Shown: positions 8,347 through 18,700 of the stretch, in pieces
How positions within the stretch are numbered: the first letter of the stretch is position 1
Layout of the letters: each line of letters begins with the position of its first letter
NCBI GenBank assembly: GCA_947623655.1
Contig: CANQHG010000005.1
Coordinates: 36,199-100,198, forward strand
Reading direction: 5' to 3'
Length of the DNA: 64,000 bases
Source: an uncultured Clostridia bacterium
GTDB taxonomy: Bacteria > Bacillota > Clostridia > Christensenellales > Borkfalkiaceae
Notes under the pieces: generated by a model
Seen by the model: only the letters and a program-made list of their open reading frames with translations
Database searches by the model: none
What the model was told of the DNA's origin: nothing
Made by a program: the position numbers and the translations under genes

Positions 8347-9444
8347 TTACGTCTTCTTCAGATAGTCGATTATAAAGCCTTGAATGTTGCCGTCCATCAC
8401 CGCCTGTACGTCGCCCATTTCAAACCCCGTTCTGTGATCTTTTACGAGCGTATAGGGGCAGAATACATACGAGCGGATCTGAGAGCCCCATTCTATCTTC
8501 TTAGTCTCCCCTTTGAGCGCGGCTTCGTCCGCCATGCGCTGTTCGATCTGTTTCTCGAGTAGCTTGGATCGGAGGTATTTGAACGCCATTTCCTTGTTCT
8601 GAAGCTGGCTGCGTTCGTTCTGGCAGGTCACGACGATCCCCGTGGGGAAATGTGTGATGCGGATCGCTGTCTCCGTCTTGTTGACTTTCTGCCCGCCTGC
8701 ACCGGAACTGCGGTAAACGTCGATACGGATATCCTCGTCTTTGATCTCGATCTCGTTGTCGTCATCGACTTCCGGCATGACCTCGACGGAGGCAAAGGAG
8801 GTCTGGCGGCGCTTGTTCGCGTCGAAAGGAGAAATTCTGACGAGCCTGTGCACGCCAATCTCCGCCTTGAGGTAGCCGTAAGCGTTTTCGCCCTCGATTT
8901 TGAAGTCGACTGACTTCAGGCCCGCGGCGTCTCCGGCGAGACGGTCGATCTCCGTCACTTTATATCCCTGCATTTCGGCGTAACGGCAGTACATACGGTA
9001 GAGCATGGAGACCCAATCGCAGGCCTCTGTACCGCCCGCACCCGCATGGATTGATAAGAGCGCGTTGGAATTATCATATTTGCCGCGGAGAAGAGCTCTC
9101 ACGCGCATTTCTTCGATATCCGCTTCGGCGGCGGCGATCATCTTGTCGAGTTCGGGAACAAGCTCCTCTTCCTCGGTTTCCTCAATGAGATCGATGATCT
9201 CGTTTGCGTCGTCAAGCGCCTTTCGTCCTTTCTCGTAAGACGCGATCTTGTTTTCGATGGAAGATATCTCTCTGCCGATCTTGGCGGAACGCTCGAGGTC
9301 CTGCCATACTTCCGGCTTTTCCTGCTCCGCGCGCAACTCCTTGAGTTGCATGTAGCGATTGTCGATATCCAAGGCATATTTCGCCTCGCCCAAAGTGTCT
9401 TCGAGCGCCTTGATTTTGAGTCTGTAATCGTCTGCTTTGAACAT
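8347..9444 (-). CDS. prfB: Peptide chain release factor 2
   Basis: The 365-residue protein carries the RF2 stop-codon recognition tripeptide SPF (in RISPFDANKRR) and the GGQ catalytic loop (SSGAGGQKVNKTET). RF2 reads UGA and UAA and releases the finished peptide. The frame is continuous from the ATG at 9444, so the programmed +1 frameshift near codon 25 found in many prfB genes is absent; the matching region reads AKYALDID with no in-frame stop. The gene follows secA by 121 bp, a common order in Firmicutes. The start is preceded by AAGG. Confidence 0.96.
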   Translation of the reverse strand: MFKADDYRLKIKALEDTLGEAKYALDIDNRYMQLKELRAEQEKPEVWQDLERSAKIGREISSIENKIASYEKGRKALDDANEIIDLIEETEEEELVPELDKMIAAAEADIEEMRVRALLRGKYDNSNALLSIHAGAGGTEACDWVSMLYRMYCRYAEMQGYKVTEIDRLAGDAAGLKSVDFKIEGENAYGYLKAEIGVHRLVRISPFDANKRRQTSFASVEVMPEVDDDNEIEIKDEDIRIDVYRSSGAGGQKVNKTETAIRITHFPTGIVVTCQNERSQLQNKEMAFKYLRSKLLEKQIEQRMADEAALKGETKKIEWGSQIRSYVFCPYTLVKDHRTGFEMGDVQAVMDGNIQGFIIDYLKKT

Positions 9445-9565
9445 AAATACCTTGATTTCAATGATTGAGTCTTTGAGAGAATGTGCCGTAAATGCCGCTC
9501 ATGCCGAGAGAGTTATCCCCCGACGCGCATTTTTGTCGCACGAAACGCGGCAAGAGCGCCGAACA

Positions 9566-12505
9566 TCAGAACGGTTTCCCGTGGCATTTCTTGTATTTGA
9601 GCCCGCTGCCGCAGGGACAAGGATCGTTCGGGCCCGGCTTTTTCATCTTCTTCATGGTCGCGGGGTTAAACTTTTCGGAACCGCTCGTCTTGAGTGCATC
9701 CACATTAACGGCCGCGGGCACGGCGGGCATTGCAACGGTCGGCGCCTGCGCGGGATTTCCGCCGCTCTGCGCCTCTGTTTCGCCGCTTTCTGCCTCTTCC
9801 TCTTCGGATTTTTGCTCCGCTTCGGCCTGTGCGGGCGCGGCGGGACGGGATTCGGTCGGCATGATACGTTGTACCGAGGGCTGGCGGATCTGAACTTCCG
9901 CTTTCAGCAAAATGGCGATCGTGCGTTCCTGAATGCGTTCAATCATCTCATCGAACATTTCAAGCCCCTCTTTTTTGTAGGCGATGATGGGGTCGGACTG
10001 TGCATACGCCTGCAAACGAATGCCTTTGCGAAGCTGATCCATCGCGTCGATATGGTCGATCCAGTTATTATCGACGACGCGCAACAATATCCGCCTCTCC
10101 ACATCTGCAAAATCGATCTGCGTCTGTTCGCGGATACGTACGATCTTTTCTTCGTAACATTCGGTGGCTTTCTTGGAGATCTTGTCGATCGCAGTGTCGT
10201 ATTCCCATTTTTCGAGCTTTTCGCGGGTAACGAAGTTGGTTCCTTTCGGCAAGATCTTCTGTTCGAGCGCCGTGTTAAGATCTTCCTCGTTCCACTTCTC
10301 GGGCATGTCTTCGATGTTGACCGCCTGCCGCACGACGCTTCTCACATAATCGGGAATGTACATCAAGACCTGTTGGTGCACGTCTTCCCCGCGGATGACC
10401 TTCATACGCTCTGCGTACATGATCATACGCTGCGTGTTCATAACATCATCATATTGCAAGACGTTCTTACGCGTTGCAAAGTTCTTGCCTTCGATTTGCT
10501 TCTGCGCGTATTCGATGAGCCGCGTGAGAAGTTTGCTCTCGAGACATTCGTCCTCATTCATTTTGGACATTTCGTAGATGCGTTTCATACGCTCGCCGCC
10601 GAAACGCACCATGAGATCGTCTTCGAGAGAAAGGAAGAACACACTCGCACCGATATCGCCCTGACGTCCGGAACGGCCGCGGAGCTGATTGTCGATACGG
10701 CGGGACTCGTGCCGTTCGGTACCGATGATACAAAGCCCCCCCGCCTCAATAACTTTCTCTTTTTCGGCGTCTGTCTGCTCTTTGTATTTGTTGTAGAGTT
10801 CCTGATATCTCTCGCGGACCTTTTGGGTCTCCTCGTCAAGTTCGGCATAGCTCGTGGCGAGCTCGATCGTCTCGTGTTCGACCCCCTCTTCGCGCAGCCT
10901 CTTCTTCGCGAGGTATTCGGGGTTGCCGCCGAGCAAAATATCCGTGCCGCGGCCCGCCATGTTGGTGGAAATTGTGACCGCGCCGAACCTGCCCGCTTGC
11001 GCAACGATCTCTGCCTCGCGTTCATGGTTCTTTGCGTTTAAGATGTTATGCTGAATTCCGTTTCTCCGCAAAAGTCTCGAAAGTTCTTCCGATTTTTCGA
11101 CAGAAACGGTACCCACAAGGATGGGTTGTCCTTTTTCGTGGCGTTCGGCGATCTCGCGTACGATCGCCTTTTTCTTGCCCTCGACCGTAGAAAAGATCCT
11201 GTCGTGCTGGTCCTCTCTGCGTACGGGTTTGTTGGTGGGGATCTCTATAACGTCGAGCGAGTATATCGTACGGAATTCCCCCTCTTCCGTCTTGGCGGTA
11301 CCCGTCATGCCCGAGAGCTTCTTATACAGGCGGAAATAGTTCTGGAATGTGATCGTCGCGAATGTCTTGTTCTCCTCGCGGATCTTCACCCCCTCTTTCG
11401 CCTCGATCGCCTGATGCAAGCCGTCCGAATAGCGGCGGCCGATCATGAGACGACCCGTAAACTCATCGACGATGATGATCTCGTCGTCTTTGACGATATA
11501 TTCTTCGTTGAGATGGAAGAGCATATGCGCCTTGAGCGCTTGCTGAATGTGATGGTTGAGCTCGGCGTGTTCGATCTCGGCAATGTTTTCGACCCCGAAA
11601 AATTGCTCCGCTTTCGCCGCGCCGTATTCCGTGAGCTGAACTTGCTTATCTTTACGCTCTACAACATAGTCCCACTCGAGCGCCTCCGCTTCGGCAAGTT
11701 TACGCTCGCCCGCCTTTTTGTCGTTCTTTTTCTTGTTCTGCGCCGCCTCGAGTTCGTCGTCGAAACCGCCCTTGAGCGTTCTCACAAAACGGTCGACCTG
11801 CGCATACAGCTCCGAGGACTTGTCTCCTTTGCCGGAAATGATGAGCGGCGTCCTCGCTTCATCGATGAGAATGGAGTCGACCTCGTCGACGATCGCAAAA
11901 TTCAGCTCGCGCTGTACCATCAGCTTCAAGTCTGATTTGAGATTGTCGCGCAAGTAGTCAAAGCCGAACTCGTTGTTCGTGCCGTAGGTAATATCACTGT
12001 TATATGCCGCACGTTTGTCGTCATCGCTCATGCCGGGGACGACAACGCCCACCGTCAGCCCCATAAAACGATGTACTTTCCCCATCCATTCCGCGTCGCG
12101 GCGGGCGAGATAGTCGTTAACCGTAACAATATGCACGCCCTTGCCGCTCAAGGCTTCAAGGTATGCGGGAAGCGTCGCAACAAGCGTTTTTCCTTCGCCT
12201 GTCTTCATCTCGGCAATACGGCCCTGAAACAGACAGATACCGCCGACGATCTGGACATGAAAATGCCTCATGCCGAGAACGCGCCCGCTCGCCTCCCTCA
12301 ATGCCGCAAACGCGTCGGGTAAGATCTGCTCGAGCGTTTCCCCCTTGGCAAGCCGACCGCGGAAGATCTGCGTTTGTGATTGCAACTCACTGTCGCTCAT
12401 CGCCGCATATTTTGGCGCAAGCTTTTCAACTTCATCGGCAGTTTTATTCAGTTTTTTCAGACTGCGCCTGCCGTCTCTGTTTTTAATATAACGAATTAGT
12501 CCCAT
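9566..12505 (-). CDS. secA: Protein translocase ATPase SecA
   Basis: This 979-residue SecA has the Walker A motif MKTGEGKT near residue 100, the Walker B region VDEVDSILIDEARTPL, and the TNMAGRGTDI motif. It ends with a SEC-C zinc-binding tail (PCPCGSGLKYKKCHG). It drives preproteins through SecYEG. It is longer than the Bacillus protein (about 840 aa). The extra length comes from a charged insert around residues 240-280 (AAQNKKKNDKKAGE) and an Ala/Glu/Pro-rich linker before the zinc tail. A GAGG lies nine bases before the ATG. A promoter is visible upstream. secA heads the secA-prfB-tsaD group. Confidence 0.97.
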   Translation of the reverse strand: MGLIRYIKNRDGRRSLKKLNKTADEVEKLAPKYAAMSDSELQSQTQIFRGRLAKGETLEQILPDAFAALREASGRVLGMRHFHVQIVGGICLFQGRIAEMKTGEGKTLVATLPAYLEALSGKGVHIVTVNDYLARRDAEWMGKVHRFMGLTVGVVVPGMSDDDKRAAYNSDITYGTNNEFGFDYLRDNLKSDLKLMVQRELNFAIVDEVDSILIDEARTPLIISGKGDKSSELYAQVDRFVRTLKGGFDDELEAAQNKKKNDKKAGERKLAEAEALEWDYVVERKDKQVQLTEYGAAKAEQFFGVENIAEIEHAELNHHIQQALKAHMLFHLNEEYIVKDDEIIIVDEFTGRLMIGRRYSDGLHQAIEAKEGVKIREENKTFATITFQNYFRLYKKLSGMTGTAKTEEGEFRTIYSLDVIEIPTNKPVRREDQHDRIFSTVEGKKKAIVREIAERHEKGQPILVGTVSVEKSEELSRLLRRNGIQHNILNAKNHEREAEIVAQAGRFGAVTISTNMAGRGTDILLGGNPEYLAKKRLREEGVEHETIELATSYAELDEETQKVRERYQELYNKYKEQTDAEKEKVIEAGGLCIIGTERHESRRIDNQLRGRSGRQGDIGASVFFLSLEDDLMVRFGGERMKRIYEMSKMNEDECLESKLLTRLIEYAQKQIEGKNFATRKNVLQYDDVMNTQRMIMYAERMKVIRGEDVHQQVLMYIPDYVRSVVRQAVNIEDMPEKWNEEDLNTALEQKILPKGTNFVTREKLEKWEYDTAIDKISKKATECYEEKIVRIREQTQIDFADVERRILLRVVDNNWIDHIDAMDQLRKGIRLQAYAQSDPIIAYKKEGLEMFDEMIERIQERTIAILLKAEVQIRQPSVQRIMPTESRPAAPAQAEAEQKSEEEEAESGETEAQSGGNPAQAPTVAMPAVPAAVNVDALKTSGSEKFNPATMKKMKKPGPNDPCPCGSGLKYKKCHGKPF

Positions 12506-12557
12506 TTTATATGACCTCGAACGGCTCTTTTAAAGGAGCACAGATTTTCACTAGTCT

Positions 12558-12585
12558 ATTTTACTATATTTTTCCAAAAAATCAA
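12558..12585 (-). promoter_or_regulatory. Probable secA promoter
   Basis: TTGATT (12580-12585) and TAAAAT (12558-12563) on the minus strand are 16 bp apart, about 45 bp before the secA ATG. Confidence 0.5.
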
Positions 12586-12640
12586 AGCGATTTGCAGGGG
12601 TTTTCAAGAATTTCATACATTCGACAAAGAATGACACATA

Positions 12641-12720
12641 TTGCCCACCCCCCCACCCCCCTCCTTGGGAGGGGGCTGTTTCCTCGGCTCCTCCTGAGGA
12701 GCTCTCGTCGTAGGCGACAA
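12641..12720. repeat. Hairpin-rich intergenic repeat, same family as the araA-araD gap
   Basis: Three small inverted repeats follow each other: a CCCCTCC..GGGAGGGG stem, GCTCCTC..GAGGAGC, and a short TCG..CGA stem. On the minus strand the first is flanked by GGGTGGGCAATAT. The same arrangement (CCCTCC..GGAGGGG then GGATGGGCAACAT) appears near 46255-46295. It does not code for protein. Confidence 0.55.
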
Positions 12721-12748
12721 AAAAGACCGACTTGTTTCCAAGTCGGCC
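12719..12748 (-). terminator. Intrinsic terminator of the giant surface-protein gene
   Basis: On the minus strand GGCCGACTTG, a GAAA loop, CAAGTCGGTC and then TTTTTTG form a textbook terminator (stem 12725-12734 and 12739-12748) 14 bp after the stop codon. Confidence 0.9.
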
Positions 12749-12762
12749 TTTTGTTATCGCAC

Positions 12763-15700
12763 TTAGGCGTTTTGCGCTAAGAACTGAATCAGCATGTCAG
12801 CATCGGCAGTGTTTGCAAACCACAATGTTTCCGGTTGCTGTTTTTCGGTTTGATATTTCAAACCAGGCAGCTTTTCGCTTGCCAGGAGCTCTGCGGTAAG
12901 GGCGATAGAAGTCCATCCCCAACTCTGAGGCATTGTTTCATCCTCAAAAATCGCAGCGCCATACAGCCAAGGTTGGAAAGCACCGTCCGTCAACACGCTG
13001 TCCTTGTCGACATATACGCGTCCCCATGCGTGTTCGTTGGGCCCAACTTCGCCATCAAGGCCTTTCAGCGTTCCGGCGGCATTTGTCCAGTTCCCTTCTT
13101 CATCTTTGTCCTCAAGCGTCACATAGAAGTTTGCCGCTATCGAGTCGATCGTCGTATGCACAAGATGCACAATACCGTCGCCGTTCCAAAGCGTCCTGTT
13201 TTGGGTGTTATCCGCTGTGTTCTCAATATTGCAATTTTTCAAAGTGACCTCGGGATTGCTGTTCAGCCACAGAAGAATGTAGTAGTTTCCTCTTACATTT
13301 ACGCTGTCAAAGGTGAAGTTCTTTGTATCGTCCTGAATGTAGAACGCACACCTCGCATCGCCTTCAATAGTGAAGTTCTTGAACGTCACGCCATTTTGCG
13401 GTCCGAAGTAGAACAGATATCCTGCATTCATCGCAAGTTTGGAAGTGATCGTGTGTCCTTTGCCGTCAAACGTAAAGTTTGCGGGAACTGCACCATTATA
13501 GTTGTTTCCCTGCGCGTCGTCATGGTTTCTAAAGTACAAATCGATGAATGTCGTATATGTATATTTCGTTGTGCTTTGATACCATGTGTATGTCTGCAAA
13601 TCGTCGCTCGTCACGGTGAGGTCATTGAGAAGTTCTACTGTCTCGCCTTCTTTTACTGCACGGAACGCTTCTTGAAGGGTAGTGTAATAAGTCTCGTTGA
13701 TTTTTGCGTCAATACCGACAAACTCAATCGTGACATCTTTCACATCATTGACGGCTTTCATGGCCTCTTCCTGTTCGGAAGCGACGCCTGTTTCGTAGCG
13801 GCCGAAAACTTCGCCGTATCTGAGAGTAGCGTTCGGAGCCTGGTTCTTCTCCGCATTCGAGTGGTCGACATAAATCGTGACACCCGTAATCGTGTTACCC
13901 GTGATCGTGCCGTCATTGTTCAACATACCTGCAATCGCGCCTACGTCACGCCATGCGCGGATCGTGGTATCGGAAATGGTGCATCCCGTAATGATGAGAG
14001 TGTCTCCCGAAACCTGACCGACAAAACCGCCGATCTTATCGCCTGTGTTATAATTGTTGTTGGGAGCCTCGTCAACATATGCGACGCCGTTGACGGTGCA
14101 CCCTTCAACGGAGCAATTTCTCAAAATGAGCCCGCTGTGTGCGTAGCCCGTAAGAGCCGCTACAAAGTGTGCGCCGTTGACTGTGGCGTTCTTGATGTGA
14201 ATGTTTTCAAGCGTAGCATTGTTTGATACTCCCGCAAGGGCGCCGGCATAGCGTCCTGCCGTAACAGTTGCGCCGTCGATCGTGAGATTTTTGATCGTTG
14301 AACCGTTCGCAGAACCAAAAAGACCTGCTTGCTCATTCGTTCTGATCGCATCGCCACCGTCCTGCCCGTGGGGAACATTGAGATGAGAAATGGTGTAATT
14401 GTTTCCGTCAAACGTACCTGCGAAAGTAACTTGGGAATCTTTCGATGCGATCGGGGTCCACTCTTTGTTGTCGAGATCGATATCGTCCGTAAGGGTTACT
14501 GTGACATCAAGACAATTATTCCCCTCATTCACGATTTCCGCAAAGGTGGTAAGGCCTTTAAGATCGTTAATAGTCCACTGGTCCCCATTCATTACAAGGC
14601 CGTTCCAGTTGATTTTCAAATCGTTGTTCTCGAGTGTAAGACCGGTAAGAGGAACATTATTCTTAGCATTGCCGATAAATCCATGGTAATTAAGGCGCAC
14701 CGATTTATCTGTTATAACAGTTACCTCGCCGCTGTTGCCGCGGAGCGTAACGTTGTTTTCACCTCTGCCTGCAATCGCACCGACGCCATTGGAATCTTCA
14801 TCGTCTTTCGAGAATACTCGTTCAACAGTAAGGGTCACACCGTCAATAGTGCAATTCTCAATCAGATTATTTGCTTGAGCGATTCCGCTGACAGCACCGA
14901 TTGCCGAATAACCCGCCTTGGTCACTCTAATATTAATGTTGGTATAGCAACCAGAGATTGAGCTACCATCTTCACCAAGCCATCCTGCAATCCCGCCTGC
15001 ATACTGCCAGTTGTTTTCAACGTAGCTCCCTTCGCTCGCCTCAACGCGACAATTATCAACGTTAACATATCCTTTGCCGATAATCCCCCCCGTATATTGG
15101 AAGCCCTTAACAACTACTGTGCCTTTAACAGTAATATTGCTGATGTGCGCACCGGGGAAAGACTCTCCGACGAGAACCGCAACGCAGTGGGTATCATTGT
15201 TGTGGAAAACATAGGCATTCTCTATCGTCAGATTGCGAATCGTAGCACTGCGGACGCTACCAAACAGACCCAGTTGCTGATTGTACTGATTTTGGGGTGC
15301 AAGATTTGTTACGTAAAGGTTTGTAAGCTTATAACCCTGCCCGTCGAAAATTTCGGCGAAAGGTGCGCTTTCCTCGGGATTAGAAAATCCAATGGGAGCC
15401 CAAGGTGCATCTTCGCCGCCAAGGTCAAACCCCGCCTCAAGCAAAATTGTTGCGCCTGCGTAGGTGTTGCCTTCGTTTACGCTGTCACGGAAAGCCTCGA
15501 GACCGCCGAGTGTATAGATATGATACCCCTCGTCGACATAATTCCCGTCGCCGTCCCAGTGCATCGAATGGGTATATCCTGCCGTCCCGTCTTCATCTTT
15601 CTCAAGAACAAGCGTCAACGTCGTGTTGGTAACTTTAACTGTATCGGGAATCTTAGAAGCACCACCAAACAGGAAGTAATTTTCGGGATGAGCCGCGTTC

Positions 15701-18700
15701 TTGGCGTTAAGCATAACACATGCAGAACTATCATTAACTGTCGTCCCTGTGCTACCATCACCAATAAATGCTCCGGCATATCCTGTTGTAATCGCCTCAG
15801 TCGCGGTCATCACGCCACTAACAGTTGCACCACGAACAACAAGCTCTGCGCCACCGTCTTTGAATCCAACCAATCCGCCAACATTAACTCCTCCGACAGT
15901 TGAAATTCCTTCCAAATTACCTGTATTAGAGCAGTTGATCAATTGCGTCGGATAAGAACCATTCTGGCGACCGATGATACCGCCAACATTGGGACCGCCC
16001 AATCCGTCATTTGCGGTAAGGGCTCCTGTGTTTACGCAGTCTTCAAAGTAGTAGGAACTCCCACCCTGCTCAGTAGAAATAATTCCGCCTACATTAAATG
16101 CACCACTTCCGCCCGTCCGTTTAATCGTGATAGAGCCGGTATTTGCACAATGCAAAAATCTTACTTGGAATTTAACATCGCCGTGGTCTTTACCGTCGTC
16201 AGCACGGGAGCCGTCGCAGCGCATGGAGTAACCCAAGATACCTGCTGCATGGCAACCATTTCCGGATGTCGTCGTTTCAAGTTGCATATTTCCAGTGCTC
16301 TTGCAATTGATAAAGTCAATGGATGCGCCATAATTACCTGCCACCAATCCGACTAGACGGTTCGGTTGCGATGCTTCATTATTAACAATCAGCTGTGCTT
16401 CGTTCGTACAATTTGTAAGTTTGAATTCTGCTTCCTTGACAGTTGCCGTCTCATAGTCATGACTAATAACTTCACCCACAAAGACGCCTGGAGCGTTATA
16501 AACCGTTCCTGTTACTGTGATGTTCTCGAAAATAACAGGCTTTTCACGAGAAACATAAACCATTGTCCCCAGCATAGGCGATTGAATAAAGAAACCAAAG
16601 CTAGGCTTTTGAGGATTAGATTCAATCTTAATGTTGCGCACAACTGCGCCGGGAGCAAGATAGCCAAACAAACCCGCCTTGTATGCAATCTCAATCGAGT
16701 GATTATTGCCCTCAAAGACACCACCATAAGGCGCACTCGAGTTGCCAATGCTGTATGCCGACCATTGCACATTCTTTATATCATTCATGATATGAATGCC
16801 AATGTTCTTATTGGGGAAAGAAGTGTAATCAGTTGTATACTTCACCAAATTCGCAGCCTCGGTAAGGCCTTCGGTTGTATAAACTTCTACATATTGAATT
16901 GTGGAGCCCTCTTTATTGCCTTTAGGTCCCTTGTAGACTACTACAAGGCCGCCCTCTGCCTGTACGTCAAGCCAAATGACATCCTCTTCGGGGAGTTCGA
17001 ATGTGCCGCCGACGACAGGAGCATTATTGCCCTGTTCGGGCGTTTTGTCGCCTTCCGTCTCTACAACTTCGCCTGCCTCGTTTACGATCGCCGTGTCGGA
17101 AGAGACATAGTAGCTGCTCTTGCCTTCTTCGAAAGTGAACATGGCGCCGATTACGGAACCGAGAAGCGCGCCCGCATTTTGAGTTGCTGCCTCGTTTGCG
17201 GTTTCGGTGCCTGCGCCGACCTGCACGCCATCGACTCTGAGGTCGGAAGCGGTGACATTGGCAGTGTCGACAACGACGCCTGCGATACCGCCTGCATAAC
17301 CGACATCTGTGGAATCGGGTTGCGTAGCGTTTACGCCGTCGACAAAGACAGAGATGTGCTCTGCCTCGAGGTGACTGAGACTGTTGCCCGCGAAGCCGCC
17401 GACGATACCGCCCGCGACCTTCTGCGTTGCGTGGATGTTCCAATTCGGAGTAGCGTCGAGCGCCATCGGCTCATTCTCGATCGGGGTACCGTCTACGAAA
17501 ACATCCTTAAGCGTGCCGTAGCAAAGACCGACAACGCCGGCGGCATGGGTCGTGGCCTCGATCTTGATAGAACCGCGAACGGTGACATTCTCGATCGAAC
17601 CATAGACAAGGGTACCGACGAGACCTGCGACGTGCTGATCGCCCTTAAGTTCTACGTTCTCAATAATGAGGTTTTTGAGCGTTGCCGTTTTATCGGTTCC
17701 GTTGTTCTGACCCTCAAACTGCGAAGCATAGCCGAAGAGGCCGAGCTCGCTTTCGCCGGAGGTATTTACGAGATCGGAGATGACATGACCGTTACCATCG
17801 AACGTGCCGTAGAAAGGATTTGCGCCAGTACCGATGGGCGTCCAATTAGATTGACCCCCCCCGATTTCAGAATTTTGAAGAGAGATATCGGTTGCGAGAG
17901 CGACGGTTTTGCCCGTGAAATCCGTGCCCTTTTCGTTCACAAGGGAGCGGAAGTAGACAAGGCCTTCGTAGTTATAGATAACATACTCGCCGTTGAAATC
18001 CTCGGAGTAGGTGAGGACGAACTGAGGGTCGTTCGAGGTGCTATCTGCACTGCTCATGCCGTATTCGTACACATAAAGCGTGCCGTTGTTGACTGCGCCG
18101 CCGACATTGGGTTCGCCTGCGGAATAACCGACAAGGTATTCGCCGTTGTTCGTGAATGTGCTCGAGAATTCACTGTCGAAAGTGATCGTGACAACACAAT
18201 CCTTATCGATCGTCACGCCGTAGGAGCTGCCTGCGCCGTTGATACCCGTGATCGCGCCGACGCCGCAGTACTTTTCGGTGAAGTCTGCTCCATCCTTTAC
18301 GGGGTTCTTAACAGACCAAACGAGGTTGACAGTACCTTTCAGGTAGCTGTTCGTGATCGTCTGTGTGTCGAAAGAGTGACCCGAGAAAGTACCAACCTGT
18401 GCACCGTATGCGGTGAAGTTTTCGATCGTGAGACCGTTCACGTTGTTTGCGCCCGCATAGCCGAAGAGACCCGCTTTGCCTTCATAATCCGCAACGACCT
18501 TCATGTTCTTGATCGTGTGGCCGTTACCGTTGAGGGTGACCCAGTGGCCGTTCAGCGCGACCCAGTTGTATTCATGACCCTGCGCGTCGGTCATGGGATC
18601 GACATTGTCCATGTCGATATCGTTGAGAAGGTTGATCGTAAAGCTCAAACCTTCACCTGCCCCAGGGAACAGTTCGCCGTCACCATGGTTATTGTCGACA

